64,000 bases of DNA from Caldimonas tepidiphila (GTDB lineage Bacteria > Pseudomonadota > Gammaproteobacteria > Burkholderiales > Burkholderiaceae_C). Where the stretch lies: assembly GCF_003569765.1 (NCBI RefSeq), contig NZ_QXMG01000005.1, forward strand, positions 94,153-158,152. Direction: 5' to 3'. Below the pieces are notes generated by a model. The model was not told where the DNA came from. It made no database searches and worked only from the letters and a program-made list of their open reading frames with translations. Below, one piece after another: positions 1-9,207 of this stretch (position 1 is its first letter; each line of letters begins with the position of its first letter). A program made the translations under genes and the position numbers.

Positions 1-20
1 AAACCTTCTTCGCTCATCAT
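1..20 (-). CDS. DUF3306 family protein, N-terminal codons only (cut by window edge)
   Basis: Read on the minus strand, the first 20 bases give ATG ATG AGC GAA GAA GGT TT, that is MMSEEGF. DUF3306 proteins usually begin with a very similar Met-Ser-acidic-Gly-Phe start and are typically encoded directly after a DUF3305 gene, which is exactly what lies upstream at 193-693. The assignment therefore rests on context plus six residues. The 172 bp separating it from DUF3305 are GC-rich with small hairpins (for example GGGACC at 58-63 pairing with GGTCCC at 70-75) and no other gene that I can support. Confidence 0.4.
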
Positions 21-192
21 GACCTCGGGCGAAGTGCCGCCAGCGGCGGCGGGTGCGGGGACCGGCGGGGGTCCCGGCGCGGTGGCGTCGCCGCGCGCCG
101 GGACGTCCCCGGCCGCACGCGACCTTCGTCTTTCCAGGAGGGGCGAGTTTCGCGCCCGCCCCCCTGATGTGCCGGATGCGCCGGCGGCCGGC

Positions 193-693
193 TCAGCCGC
201 GCGGGCCGCCGCCGCGCTCGCCCGGGGCCCGGAACGAGGCCGGCCGGGCACGCTTCTTCGGCTCGGGCCTGTAGTGCTCGTCGGTCCAGGCCTGCAGCCA
301 TGCGGCGATGTCGGCCGGCAGCGGCAGGTTGTCGACGCGCTCCTGCGCGTCGAGCCAGCGCCCGGCCTCGTTGTAGGACAGGCTCACCGTGACCGGCCGC
401 GCCTGCGAGGGGTCCTCGTCGTCGACGCGCCACAGCACGAACCACACCGGCTGCCCCGACGTCAGGTTCAGGTGGTAGCCCTCGCCCTCGTCGCGGAAGA
501 GTTCCACCCGGAAGCCCGGGTGCAGCCAGCGCGCGATGCGGCCGTCGTCGTGCAGCAGCCGCGGCTCGCTGCCGAAGGCCGGCTGCTGCGGCACCACCTC
601 GGCGAGCCGGAAGCGCCAGTCCTCCCAGCGGTTGGGAGACGCCTCGCGCTCGAGCACGACGGCGACTTCGACGCAGGGGCGCTCGCTCGGCAT
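193..693 (-). CDS. DUF3305 domain protein
   Basis: This 166-residue soluble protein matches the DUF3305 pattern: an N-terminal beta-rich segment opening with VEVAVVLEREASPN, then WEDWRFRLAEVVP, a conserved HLNLTSGQPVWFVLWR stretch and a C-terminal helix with AWLQAWTDEHY ending in a basic tail. The biochemical role of the family is unknown. DUF3305 and DUF3306 genes usually sit in formate dehydrogenase clusters of betaproteobacteria. Its start lies 7 bp after the apbC stop, so the two are probably cotranscribed on the minus strand, with DUF3306 next at the left edge. No Cys-rich motif or membrane segment is visible. Confidence 0.8.
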   Translation of the reverse strand: MPSERPCVEVAVVLEREASPNRWEDWRFRLAEVVPQQPAFGSEPRLLHDDGRIARWLHPGFRVELFRDEGEGYHLNLTSGQPVWFVLWRVDDEDPSQARPVTVSLSYNEAGRWLDAQERVDNLPLPADIAAWLQAWTDEHYRPEPKKRARPASFRAPGERGGGPRG

Positions 694-700
694 CGCGACC

Positions 701-1792
701 TCAGGTGCCCTTGGAGATCGAGATGGTCGGGAACTTCGACGAGTAGTCCTTGGCCTTCTCGGCGATCTTCACCGCCACCTGGCGCGCGACCGACTTGTAC
801 AGCCCGGAGATCTCGCCCTCGGGCTCGCTGACCACCGTCGGGCGGCCGGCGTCGGCCTGCTCGCGGATCGACAGGTTCAGCGGCAGCGCGCCGAGGTAGT
901 TGACGCCGTACTCGACCGCCATCTTCTTGCCGCCCTCGGAGCCGAAGATGTGCTCGGTGTGGCCGCAGTTCGGGCAGCAGTAGACCGCCATGTTCTCGAC
1001 CACGCCGATGATCGGCACGCCGACCTTCTCGAACATCTTCAGGCCCTTGCGCGCGTCGAGCAGCGCGATGTCCTGCGGCGTCGTGACGATCACGGCGCCG
1101 GTCAGCGGCACCTTCTGGCTGAGCGTGAGCTGGATGTCGCCGGTGCCCGGGGGCATGTCGACGAGCAGGTAGTCGAGCTCGCCCCAGTTGGTCTGGCGCA
1201 GCAGCTGGTCGAGCGCCTGGGTGGCCATCGGGCCGCGCCAGATCATCGGGTTGTCGGCCTCGATCAGGAAGCCGATCGACATCACCTGCACGCCGTAGTT
1301 CTCGAGCGGCTCCATGGTCTGCCCGTCCACGCTCTCGGGGCGGCCGTCGATGCCCATCATCGTCGGCTGGCTCGGGCCGTAGATGTCGGCGTCCAGGATG
1401 CCGACCTTCGCGCCCTCGGCGGCGAGCGCCAGCGCGAGGTTGACGGTGGTCGTGCTCTTGCCGACGCCGCCCTTGCCGGAGGCGACCGCGACGATGTTCT
1501 TGACCTTGGGCAGCAGCTGCACGCCGCGCTGCACCGCGTGCGCGATCACCTTGCTCGTGATGTTCGCGGAGACGTTCTCGACGCCCGCGACGCCGCGCGC
1601 GGCGGCGATCAGGCTCTTGCGCAGCGCCGTGACCTGGCTTTTCGCCGGGTAGCCGAGCTCGACGTCGAAGGACACGTCGCCGTCCTCGATGCGCAGGTTC
1701 TTCAGCTGGCGGGTCGAGACGAAGTCGCGGCCGGTGTTGGGGTCGACGACGCTCTTGAGCGCGTCCAGGAGGGCTGCTTCGGTGATGGCCAT
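701..1792 (-). CDS. apbC: Iron-sulfur cluster carrier ATPase ApbC/Mrp
   Basis: 363 residues, full length for the Mrp/ApbC/NBP35 family. The first ~85 residues are a MIP18/DUF59-type domain. A deviant Walker A motif, GKGGVGKST, lies at 106-114, followed by a DADIYGPSQP switch-like segment. Near the C-terminus a CPNC pair (MAVYCCPNCGH) can hold the bridging Fe-S cluster. Members bind and transfer 4Fe-4S clusters to apo-enzymes in the cytoplasm. The gene heads a minus-strand unit with DUF3305/DUF3306, which suggests Fe-S loading of a nearby formate dehydrogenase, an inference since no dehydrogenase is in the window. It is divergent from metG. Confidence 0.95.
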   Translation of the reverse strand: MAITEAALLDALKSVVDPNTGRDFVSTRQLKNLRIEDGDVSFDVELGYPAKSQVTALRKSLIAAARGVAGVENVSANITSKVIAHAVQRGVQLLPKVKNIVAVASGKGGVGKSTTTVNLALALAAEGAKVGILDADIYGPSQPTMMGIDGRPESVDGQTMEPLENYGVQVMSIGFLIEADNPMIWRGPMATQALDQLLRQTNWGELDYLLVDMPPGTGDIQLTLSQKVPLTGAVIVTTPQDIALLDARKGLKMFEKVGVPIIGVVENMAVYCCPNCGHTEHIFGSEGGKKMAVEYGVNYLGALPLNLSIREQADAGRPTVVSEPEGEISGLYKSVARQVAVKIAEKAKDYSSKFPTISISKGT

Positions 1793-1961
1793 GCGCGTAT
1801 CGGAATAGGGTCTGTCGCGGGAGTGCGGCAGTCTAGCTCAGGGTGGATAACCACGGAGCCCGCCTTCCCGGGAGCGGGTGCCCGGCCGCCGCATGCAGGC
1901 CCAACCCTAGAATCGGCAGCTTCGCCCGAGACTTGATGCGCGTTTTCACGCGCCCCTCCCG

Positions 1962-4121
1962 ATGACCCGCAAGCTCTTCGTCACCACCGCCCTGCCCTAC
2001 GCCAACGGCGCCTTCCACATCGGCCACATCATGGAATACATCCAGGCCGACATCTGGGTGCGCCACCAGCGCCTGCACGGCCACCAGGTGCACTTCGTCG
2101 GCGCCGACGACGCCCATGGCGCGCCGATCATGATCGCCGCCGAGAAGGCGGGCGTGACGCCGCAGGAGTTCGTCGCGCGCATCGCCGCCGGCCGCAAGCA
2201 GTACCTCGACGGCTTCCACGTCGCCTTCGACAACTGGCACTCGACCGACGGCCCGGAGAACCACCAGCTCGCGCAGGACGTCTACCGCGCGCTGAAGAAG
2301 AACGGCCTGATCTTCACGCGCGAGATCGAGCAGTTCTTCGACCCGGTGAAGAACATGTTCCTGCCCGACCGCTACATCAAGGGCGAGTGCCCGAAATGCA
2401 GCGCAAAGGACCAGTACGGCGACTCCTGCGAGGTCTGCGGCGCGGTCTACGCCCCGACCGAGCTGAAGAACCCGTACTCGACGCTCACCGGCGCCACACC
2501 CGTGATGAAGAAGAGCGAGCACCACTTCTTCCAGCTCAGCTCGCCGCGCTGCGTCGAGTTCCTGAAGTCCTGGACGCAGGACGGGCGCCTCCAGCCCGAG
2601 GTCGCCAACAAGGTGCGCGAGTGGTTCGCGACCGACGAGGACGGCCAGGGAGGCCTGGGCGACTGGGACATCTCGCGCGACGCGCCCTACTTCGGCATCG
2701 AGATCCCGGACGCGCCGGGCAAGTACTTCTACGTCTGGCTGGACGCGCCGATCGGCTACCTCGCCTCGCTGAAGAACTGGTTCGACAAGGGCGGGCCGCG
2801 CCAGAAGTACGGCGAGGCGCGCAGCTTCGAGGAGTTCATGGCCTCGCCCGAGGTGGAGCAGTACCACTTCATCGGCAAGGACATCACCTACTTCCACACG
2901 CTGTTCTGGCCCGCGATGCTGCACTTCAGCGGCCGCAAGGTGCCGGACAACGTGTTCGTGCACGGCTTCATCACCGTCAGCGGCGAGAAGATGAGCAAGA
3001 GCCGCGGCACCGGGATCGACCCGCTGCGCTACCTCTCGCTCGGCATGAACCCCGAGTGGCTGCGCTACTACATCGCCGCCAAGCTCAACTCGCACGTCGA
3101 GGACGTGGACTTCAACCCCGAGGACTTCGTCGCCCGGGTCAACTCCGACCTCGTCGGCAAGTACGTCAACATCGCCAGCCGCTGCGCGAGCTTCGTGCAC
3201 AAGTACTTCGAGGGGGCGCTTGCGAACCCGATCGACGCCGACAAGTTCCGCAAGCTGATCCCGGTCGCCGCGGTGCAGGGCCGCGAGCAGGCGATCGCGG
3301 ATGCGATCGACAAGCGCGAGTACAACCGCGCAGTTCGCGAGATCATGGCCGCGGCCGACGAGATCAACCAGTACTTCGACACGGCCAAGCCCTGGGAGCT
3401 GGCCAAGGACCCGTCGCAGCGCGTCGCCAACAGCGAGCTGCACGAGGTGCTGACCGGCTGCCTCGAGGGCTTCAAGTACCTGACGCTGTTCCTCGCGCCG
3501 ATCCTGCCGGACCTCACCGCACGCGCCTTCCGCTTCCTCGGCTTCGACGCGCCCTTGAGCTGGGAGCAGCGCGCCACCTGCGTGAAGACGATCGGCGTCT
3601 ACGAGCACCTGATGACGCGCGTGGACGCCAAGATGCTCGACGCGCTGTTCGAGCCGCCGGCGGCAGTCGCGGCTCCGGCCCCTGCGCCGAAGGCGGCCGC
3701 TGCGGCCCCTGCGGCGGAGGCGGCGGAGGCCGCGGCACCTGCCGCCGACGCGCCGACGCCCGGCGGCGAGGCGATCGCGCCGACGATCGGCATCGAGGAC
3801 TTCACGAAGATCGACCTGCGCATCGCGCGCATCGTCAACGCCGAGCACGTGGAGGGCGCCGCGAAGCTCCTGCGCCTGACGCTCGACGTCGGCGAGGGCC
3901 GCCACCGCAACGTCTTCTCCGGTATCAAGAGCGCCTACGACCCGGAGCAGCTCGTCGGCAAACTCACCGTGATGGTCGCCAACCTCGCGCCGCGCAAGAT
4001 GAAGTTCGGCATCAGCGAGGGCATGGTGCTCGCTGCGAGCCACGCGGACGAGAAGGCGAATCCCGGCATCTACGTGCTGGAGCCCTTCCCCGGCGCCCAG
4101 CCGGGCATGCGGGTGCGTTGA
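1962..4121 (+). CDS. metG: Methionyl-tRNA synthetase
   Basis: 719 residues. It attaches methionine to tRNA-Met using ATP. The class I signature HIGH is at 19-22 and KMSKS at about 343-347. The zinc knuckle starts with CPKC at 143-146 and closes with a second CxxC about ten residues later, as in the long, E. coli-like MetG form. An Ala/Pro-rich linker (about 565-605) leads to a C-terminal Trbp111-type tRNA-binding domain (about 611-719, [16 protein letters not shown]). A TAGAAT sequence at 1908-1913 could be a -10 element. The gene diverges from apbC, a pairing common in Burkholderiales. GC-rich dyad symmetry (GGCCTT-C-AAGGCC) follows the stop. Confidence 0.98.
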   Translation: MTRKLFVTTALPYANGAFHIGHIMEYIQADIWVRHQRLHGHQVHFVGADDAHGAPIMIAAEKAGVTPQEFVARIAAGRKQYLDGFHVAFDNWHSTDGPENHQLAQDVYRALKKNGLIFTREIEQFFDPVKNMFLPDRYIKGECPKCSAKDQYGDSCEVCGAVYAPTELKNPYSTLTGATPVMKKSEHHFFQLSSPRCVEFLKSWTQDGRLQPEVANKVREWFATDEDGQGGLGDWDISRDAPYFGIEIPDAPGKYFYVWLDAPIGYLASLKNWFDKGGPRQKYGEARSFEEFMASPEVEQYHFIGKDITYFHTLFWPAMLHFSGRKVPDNVFVHGFITVSGEKMSKSRGTGIDPLRYLSLGMNPEWLRYYIAAKLNSHVEDVDFNPEDFVARVNSDLVGKYVNIASRCASFVHKYFEGALANPIDADKFRKLIPVAAVQGREQAIADAIDKREYNRAVREIMAAADEINQYFDTAKPWELAKDPSQRVANSELHEVLTGCLEGFKYLTLFLAPILPDLTARAFRFLGFDAPLSWEQRATCVKTIGVYEHLMTRVDAKMLDALFEPPAAVAAPAPAPKAAAAAPAAEAAEAAAPAADAPTPGGEAIAPTIGIEDFTKIDLRIARIVNAEHVEGAAKLLRLTLDVGEGRHRNVFSGIKSAYDPEQLVGKLTVMVANLAPRKMKFGISEGMVLAASHADEKANPGIYVLEPFPGAQPGMRVR

Positions 4122-4290
4122 TCGGGCCTTCAAGGCCTGTCACAATGTGAAACGGCCATGAAGCACCCCACCCCGCGCGATTCGATCGTCAGGCTGCCCT
4201 CGCGGCGCCGGCGCTTCATCGCGCGGTGTCATCACTGCGGTCCTCCGGCGGCGGCTGTTCCAGCCCGCCGTTCCTCATTCCGGAGATCGC

Positions 4291-5973
4291 ATGCTGCCCC
4301 TTCCGCTCCACCCCTTCCGCCCGCGCCTCGTTGACGCGCTGCGCGGCTACGACCGCCAGCGCTTCGCGCGTGACCTCTCCGCGGGCATCACGGTCGGCAT
4401 CGTCGCGCTGCCGCTGGCGATGGCCTTCGCGATCGCGTCGGGCGTCAAGCCCGAGCAGGGCATCTTCACCGCGATCATCGCCGGGCTGATCGTCGCCGCA
4501 CTCGGCGGCTCGAACGTGCAGATCGCCGGGCCGGCGGGCGCCTTCATCGTCATCGTCTACGGCATCGTCGAGCGCTACGGGCTCGGCAACCTGCTGATCT
4601 CCACCGCGCTGGCCGGCGTGCTGCTGTTCCTGATGGGCTGGCTGCGGCTCGGGGTGCTGGTGCGCTACATCCCGGTGTCGATCATCATCGGCTTCACCAA
4701 CGGCATCGCTGTGCTGATCGGGCTGTCGCAGGTCAAGGACCTGCTCGGCCTGGAGGTCGCGCAGATGCCGGCCGACTTCTTCACGCAGCTCGGCGTGCTC
4801 GCCCGCCGGCTGCACACCGTCAATCCCGCGGCGGTCGCGATCGGCCTGGGCTGCCTCGCGCTGGTGGTGGTCTGGCCCAAGTCCTACGCGATGCCGACCG
4901 CGCCGAGCGGCACGCGCGAACGGCTGCTACGAGTGATGGCGCGGCTGCCCGGCACGATCGTCGCGCTCGCGCTCGCGACGCTGGCCACCGTCGCCCTCGG
5001 CCTGCCGGTGGAGACGATCGGCTCGCGCTTCGGCGGCATCCCGCAGCAGCTGCCCGAGTTCGCGCTGCCCGCCTTCAGCTGGGAGGGCGCCAAGCAGCTC
5101 TTCATCCCGACGCTGACGATCGCGCTGCTCGGCGCGATCGAGTCGCTGCTGTGCGCGCGCGTGGCCGACAACCTGACCGAATTCCCGCGCCACGACCCGA
5201 ACCAGGAGCTGATGGCGCAGGGGGTGGCGAACATGGTGGTGCCCTTCTTCGGCGGCATCCCCGCCACCGGCACGATCGCGCGCACCGTCACCAACGTGCG
5301 CTCGGGCGCCGCCACGCCGGTGGCCGGCATCGTGCACGCGCTGGGACTGCTGCTCGTGGTGCTGGTCGCGGCGCCGCTGGCGGCCCACGTGCCGCTCGCC
5401 GCGCTGGCCGGCATCCTGCTGTTCGTCGCCTGGAACATGGGCGAGTGGCGCGAGTTCGCGCGGCTGCGCCACTTCAACCTGCCCTACCGCACCATCCTGC
5501 TCGGCACCTTCGTGCTGACGGTGGTGTTCGACCTGACGGTGGCGGTGCAGGTGGGGCTGGCGATGGCCTGCGGCTTCTTCATCTACCGCATGAGCGTGCT
5601 GTTCCGCGTCGAGGCGCTCGCGCTGTCGCAGGCGCCGCCCGGCATGCAGGCGATGCGGCTGTTCGGCCCGCTGTTCTTCGGCGCCGTCGTGAAGGTGGAG
5701 GCGATCGGCGAGCAGCTCGCGCCGGACACGCGCGTGCTGGTGCTGGAGATGTCGCGGCTGATCTCGATGGACACCACCGGTCTGGACGCGCTGGAGCAGC
5801 TGTACCGCACGCTCGAGCGCCGCGGCGTGCAGCTGGTGCTGTGCGAGGTCAACGCGCAGCCGCTCGGGCTGCTGCGGCGCTCGGGCTTCACAGCCCGGCT
5901 CGGCGAGCACGGCCTCGCGCCCGACCTGACGCAGGCGCTCGCGGCGATGCACAGCGAGCCGCGGGCCGCGTGA
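4291..5973 (+). CDS. SulP family inorganic anion transporter with STAS domain
   Basis: 560 residues in the inner membrane. The N-terminal three quarters hold the many hydrophobic helices of the SulP/SLC26 fold, including SAGITVGIVALPLAMAFAIA near the start and the conserved GGSNVQIAGPAGAF segment. A cytoplasmic STAS domain follows from about residue 445, with the typical LEMSRLISMDTTGLDALE phosphorylation-loop region. SulP proteins carry sulfate, bicarbonate or dicarboxylates; the substrate cannot be read here. The gene is a single unit between metG and a convergent small gene. The 170 bp upstream contain no supportable gene. Confidence 0.93.
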   Translation: MLPLPLHPFRPRLVDALRGYDRQRFARDLSAGITVGIVALPLAMAFAIASGVKPEQGIFTAIIAGLIVAALGGSNVQIAGPAGAFIVIVYGIVERYGLGNLLISTALAGVLLFLMGWLRLGVLVRYIPVSIIIGFTNGIAVLIGLSQVKDLLGLEVAQMPADFFTQLGVLARRLHTVNPAAVAIGLGCLALVVVWPKSYAMPTAPSGTRERLLRVMARLPGTIVALALATLATVALGLPVETIGSRFGGIPQQLPEFALPAFSWEGAKQLFIPTLTIALLGAIESLLCARVADNLTEFPRHDPNQELMAQGVANMVVPFFGGIPATGTIARTVTNVRSGAATPVAGIVHALGLLLVVLVAAPLAAHVPLAALAGILLFVAWNMGEWREFARLRHFNLPYRTILLGTFVLTVVFDLTVAVQVGLAMACGFFIYRMSVLFRVEALALSQAPPGMQAMRLFGPLFFGAVVKVEAIGEQLAPDTRVLVLEMSRLISMDTTGLDALEQLYRTLERRGVQLVLCEVNAQPLGLLRRSGFTARLGEHGLAPDLTQALAAMHSEPRAA

Positions 5974-5979
5974 GGGGAA

Positions 5980-6001
5980 GGCCGGCGCGAGCGCGCCGGC
6001 C
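5980..6001. repeat. Perfect 10-bp inverted repeat between convergent genes
   Basis: GGCCGGCGCG and its exact complement CGCGCCGGCC are separated by AG. The hairpin sits 7 bp after the SulP stop and 9 bp before the stop of the convergent small gene. No T-run follows on either side, so it may slow or end transcription only weakly, or may simply be a GC-rich palindrome. Confidence 0.5.
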
Positions 6002-6009
6002 GCCGGGGA

Positions 6010-6102
6010 TCAGGACCCGCCCTGCTGCGGGCGCTTGCCCTTGTTCTTCTTGTTGCGGGTGTGCGGGCCCCGCGCCTTGATTTCCTGCATCGCTGAATTC
6101 AT
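6010..6102 (-). CDS. Small basic protein, 30 residues, unknown
   Basis: An unannotated-looking minus-strand frame encodes MNSAMQEIKARG, then PHTRNKKNKGKRPQQGGS and stops. A clear Shine-Dalgarno sequence (CCAGGAGAAGCG) precedes the ATG by 5-6 bases. After the first three codons nearly every third base is G or C, as in the neighbouring genes, although the protein is rich in Lys and Asn, which GC-rich noise frames rarely produce. The C-terminal half is a KKNKGKR basic cluster, compatible with binding nucleic acid or ribosomes. I recognise no family. It is convergent with the SulP gene and divergent from manganese catalase. Confidence 0.55.
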   Translation of the reverse strand: MNSAMQEIKARGPHTRNKKNKGKRPQQGGS

Positions 6103-6299
6103 CGCTTCTCCTGGATCGCGCGCCTCGACGGGCGCAGAAGGTCATCGGGTGGGGAGGCCGCGCGCAGCGCCTCCTGCCCCCTTCGGGCAAAAGGCGCTCC
6201 CACCCTCCCCGGTCGCATGTTGGGAACAACCCTTGCCCCGGAGGCATGGGCGGCCGCGTCGGCCGCCCCGAGATTGCGTTCGATCTGAAAGGAAGTTGG

Positions 6300-7247
6300 A
6301 TGTTCGCGCACAACAAGCGATTGCAATACACGGTCCGCGTCAACGAGCCGAATCCCGGCCTCGCCAACCTGCTGCTGGAACAGTTCGGCGGCCCGCAGGG
6401 CGAGCTCGCCGCGGCGCTGCGCTACTTCACGCAGGCGCTGTCGGAGGACGACCCCGGCCGCAAGGACATGCTGATGGACATCGCCACCGAGGAGCTCAGC
6501 CACCTCGAGGTGATCGGCACGATGGTGGCGATGCTCAACAAGGGCGCCAAGGGCCGCATCGCCGAAGGCGTGGACCGCGAGGCCGACCTCTACCGCTCGA
6601 TCAACGGCGCCGGCAACGACTCGCACGTCACGCAGGTGCTCTACGGCGGCGGCACGCCGCTGGTCAACTCCGCGGGCGTGCCATGGACGGCCGCCTACAT
6701 CGACACGATCGGCGACCCGACCAGCGACCTGCGCTCGAACATCGCGGCCGAGGCGCGCGCGAAGATCGTCTACGAGCGGCTGATCAACTGCACCGACGAT
6801 CCCGGCGTGAAGGAGGCCCTCGGCTTCCTGATGACGCGCGAGGTCTCGCACCAGAAGTCCTTCGAGAAGGCGCTGTACTCGATGGAGCCCAACTTCCCGC
6901 CGGGCAAGCTGCCCGCGGACCCGCGCTTCGCGAGCACCTACTACAACATGTCGCAGGGCGAGGGCGACATGCGCGGGCCGTGGAACAACGACGAGAACTT
7001 CCAGTTCGTCACCGGCGAGCAGGCGATCTCGCCGGCCGACGGCGGCGACGGCATGGCGCAGGTGCGGCTCGGGCCGGACGAGATGCAGCGCGTCGAGCAG
7101 GCCGCGATGCGGCTGCGCTCCGACCCGGGCAGCAACCCGACCACCGGGGCCGAGCTCGGCATGAGCCCGAAGGAGGAGGCGCTGGAGGCGGCGGGCTCGG
7201 GCAAGACGACGCCGAAGGCGGGCGGCGCCTCCGGGAAGAAGAAGTAA
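6300..7247 (+). CDS. Manganese catalase
   Basis: 315 residues from the ATG at 6300, chosen because family members begin MFAHNKRLQ and because AAAGGAAG precedes it; a longer frame from 6246 adds residues not seen in the family. The dinuclear Mn catalase disproportionates hydrogen peroxide without haem. Expected metal ligands are visible: E35 in GGPQGELAAALRYF, the E/H pair in ATEELSHLEVIG (E65, H68), and a later pair around REVSHQKSFEKAL. The C-terminal ~60 residues are Ala/Gly/Lys-rich. It is alone on its strand, with the 30-residue gene upstream in the opposite direction. Confidence 0.95.
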   Translation: MFAHNKRLQYTVRVNEPNPGLANLLLEQFGGPQGELAAALRYFTQALSEDDPGRKDMLMDIATEELSHLEVIGTMVAMLNKGAKGRIAEGVDREADLYRSINGAGNDSHVTQVLYGGGTPLVNSAGVPWTAAYIDTIGDPTSDLRSNIAAEARAKIVYERLINCTDDPGVKEALGFLMTREVSHQKSFEKALYSMEPNFPPGKLPADPRFASTYYNMSQGEGDMRGPWNNDENFQFVTGEQAISPADGGDGMAQVRLGPDEMQRVEQAAMRLRSDPGSNPTTGAELGMSPKEEALEAAGSGKTTPKAGGASGKKK

Positions 7248-7378
7248 AGCCCGGGGCCGCAGCCCTGGCGCCCGACGAGGCCGCGCCTCGCGGCGATCGA
7301 CCCGCATCGTGAGGTTCGGCGCCGCGACGGAGGGCGCCTTGCGCGACCGCGGCGCCCGGGCGGCCCCTCGCGCTCGCT

Positions 7379-8347
7379 TCAGTCGAGCGCGAGCAGCTCG
7401 AGCCACAGTCGCTGGACCGGCGCGCCGCGCAGCCGTGCCGTCAGTGCCGCTCCGGCCGCCGCCGGCAGGCCTTCGCCCAGCGCCGCGCAGCGTGGTGCCA
7501 GGGACGCGGCATCGGCGCGGCCGTCGCGCGCCGCGATCAGGCGCAGCAGCCGCGCGAGCCGGCGCAGCCCGGCGCGCAGCGCCGCCAGGTGCGCGGTGCC
7601 GCCGCTGCCCGCGGCGAGCTCGCTCTGCGCGGCCAGCACCGCCGCCAGCGTGCGCACCGCGGCGTCGCGCCGCGCGGCCGCGCCGGCGCCCCTCCCCGGC
7701 GCGCGCGGCAGCGGACGTGGCGGCGCCACGGGTTCCGGCCCGGCGCCGGCCCGCGCCAGCCGCTCCCCGCGCTCGGCCTTGGAGCGCGTGTCGAGCCACA
7801 GTCCATGGCGCCGCACCCAGCGCGCCGCGTGGTCGAGCAGGTCGGCCGGCACGCCCTCGAGCAGCTCGATCTCGAGCTCGCATACTGCCGTGTGCCGCTC
7901 GCCCGCCGCGATCACACCCTCGTCGAAGGCGAGCTCGAGCAGCGCGCCGCGGTGCCAGGCACGGCGCGCGAGGCGGCGGATGTCGGTGCGGTAGCGCTCG
8001 GCGAGCGGCGCGGGCGACGCTGCCAGCAGCGCGAGCAGCTGCTCGCCGCCGGAGGTGCCGGCGTGCCGCCGCGGGTCGGCTGCCAGCCCGTCGACCTCCG
8101 CCAGCGGCACGTTGTGCTCGAAGCGGCCGAGCGCGCCGGCGCCGGCGGCCTTGAGCGTCTGCACCGGCAGGTCTCCCTCGCGCCGCACGCGCAGCGCCAT
8201 GCGCGCGGCCGCCAGCCGCGTGTCGGCTGTGTCGAAGTAGCGCGCCTGCAGCCGCAGCCGTGCCGGCGCCGGATGGCGCCGCAGCGCCGCCTCCACCGCG
8301 GCGCGGCGCGCGCGCGGGACCTGGAACTTGATCTCGAATTCATGCAT
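7379..8347 (-). CDS. CYTH domain protein with shortened CHAD region
   Basis: 322 residues. The N-terminus carries the CYTH signature ExExK as HEFEIKF (E3, E5, K7), followed by the acidic/basic strands of the triphosphate tunnel fold (RYFDTADTRLAAARMALRVRREG). CYTH proteins hydrolyse inorganic triphosphate or similar substrates. Residues ~215-322 look like the start of a CHAD domain, with AHLAALRAGLRRLARLL resembling its first His-containing helix, but the rest of CHAD and most of its conserved histidines are absent. Typical CYTH-CHAD proteins are about 500 residues. No alternative frame downstream restores the missing part. It diverges from the next gene. Confidence 0.85.
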   Translation of the reverse strand: MHEFEIKFQVPRARRAAVEAALRRHPAPARLRLQARYFDTADTRLAAARMALRVRREGDLPVQTLKAAGAGALGRFEHNVPLAEVDGLAADPRRHAGTSGGEQLLALLAASPAPLAERYRTDIRRLARRAWHRGALLELAFDEGVIAAGERHTAVCELEIELLEGVPADLLDHAARWVRRHGLWLDTRSKAERGERLARAGAGPEPVAPPRPLPRAPGRGAGAAARRDAAVRTLAAVLAAQSELAAGSGGTAHLAALRAGLRRLARLLRLIAARDGRADAASLAPRCAALGEGLPAAAGAALTARLRGAPVQRLWLELLALD

Positions 8348-8423
8348 GGGGCGACATTGTTCGCGATGCCGGCCGGGGCGTCTGCGCTATCCTGCCGGCA
8401 CCTTCCCCTACCCGTCGTGCCCC

Positions 8424-9089
8424 GTGAGCTTCCTCGACGACCTCAAGCGCCAGGCCGAGGCGCTGCAGAATCGCCAGCAGAACGACGCCGCCTCCTTCGA
8501 GCGCAACGCGCAGCTCGTCGAGTCGGCCTGCAGGACGGTGTTCCAGTACTGGCTCGACCTCGCGCAGCAGCTCAACGTGCTCGCGCCCGCGTCGCCCGGC
8601 CGGCATGTCCTCGACAGCCGCCACGTGTTCTCCGCGCTGCCGATGCACGACTTCCGCGTCGACGCGCGCCGCCAGCCGCTGCGCGGGCTCGAGGTGCACG
8701 AGCACATCACGCTGAGCTGCCGCATCGGCGACGGCCGCGACCTGGTGCTGAAGAAGGACATGCCGCCCGAGATCGAGAAGCTCGAGGCGCGGCTGCGCCT
8801 TGCCGGCATCAAGCACTCGCCCGAGTCGGTGCGCGAGCCGGGCAGCGGCCGCTACCTGCACACGCGCTACGAGTTCAAGCTCGACTTCCTCGCCTTCGCT
8901 CGGCTGCTGCCGCAGCACGAGCGCGGCACGCTGCGCATCCAGGTGGACAACTTCGACGGTTTCGAGGGCCTGGTGCTCGAGCTGCCCGCCATCGAGCTGA
9001 ACCGCGCGGTGCTCGACGAGCTGGCCAAGCTGCTGCTCGGCCAGCCCAACCGCTTCGTGCAGTGCGGCCGGCTGGTCGGGCGCCGCTGA
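8424..9089 (+). CDS. Conserved hypothetical protein, 221 residues
   Basis: Start is taken as GTG at 8424 (VSFLDDLKRQAEALQ), because upstream in-frame codons overlap the divergent CYTH gene and encode a non-conserved Cys/Arg-rich stretch. The protein begins with an amphipathic, probably coiled-coil helix (DDLKRQAEALQNRQQNDAAS). It continues as a mixed alpha/beta protein with LEVHEHITLSCRIGDGRDLV and ends in a compact helix. There is no signal peptide, membrane segment or recognisable catalytic motif. I believe similar proteins occur across Burkholderiales, but I cannot assign a function. Confidence 0.75.
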   Translation: MSFLDDLKRQAEALQNRQQNDAASFERNAQLVESACRTVFQYWLDLAQQLNVLAPASPGRHVLDSRHVFSALPMHDFRVDARRQPLRGLEVHEHITLSCRIGDGRDLVLKKDMPPEIEKLEARLRLAGIKHSPESVREPGSGRYLHTRYEFKLDFLAFARLLPQHERGTLRIQVDNFDGFEGLVLELPAIELNRAVLDELAKLLLGQPNRFVQCGRLVGRR

Positions 9090-9207
9090 AGGCGCGGCAG
9101 GACCTCACGGCAACGCACCGCCGGCAAAGCCCCCTTGCCCGCCTCGGGCGGTAAAATGGCGGGTTGTCCCGTGCGCAAGCACGTCCTTATCCGAGAGCTT
9201 GACGACC

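Noticed and set aside
1833..4133. A 766-codon open frame on the minus strand over metG
   Set aside because: metG is unmistakable on the plus strand. The antisense frame has repetitive Arg/Val/Leu/Asp composition typical of a complement of GC-rich codons.
4140..4150. TCACAATGTGA palindrome after metG
   Set aside because: It resembles inverted CRP half-sites (the order is reversed and the spacing wrong), and lies in a spot where short palindromes are expected by chance.
4158..4290. A possible short leader frame (MKHPTPRDSIVRLPS...) before the SulP gene
   Set aside because: It runs into the SulP coding region out of frame, has no Shine-Dalgarno and no codon-position bias.
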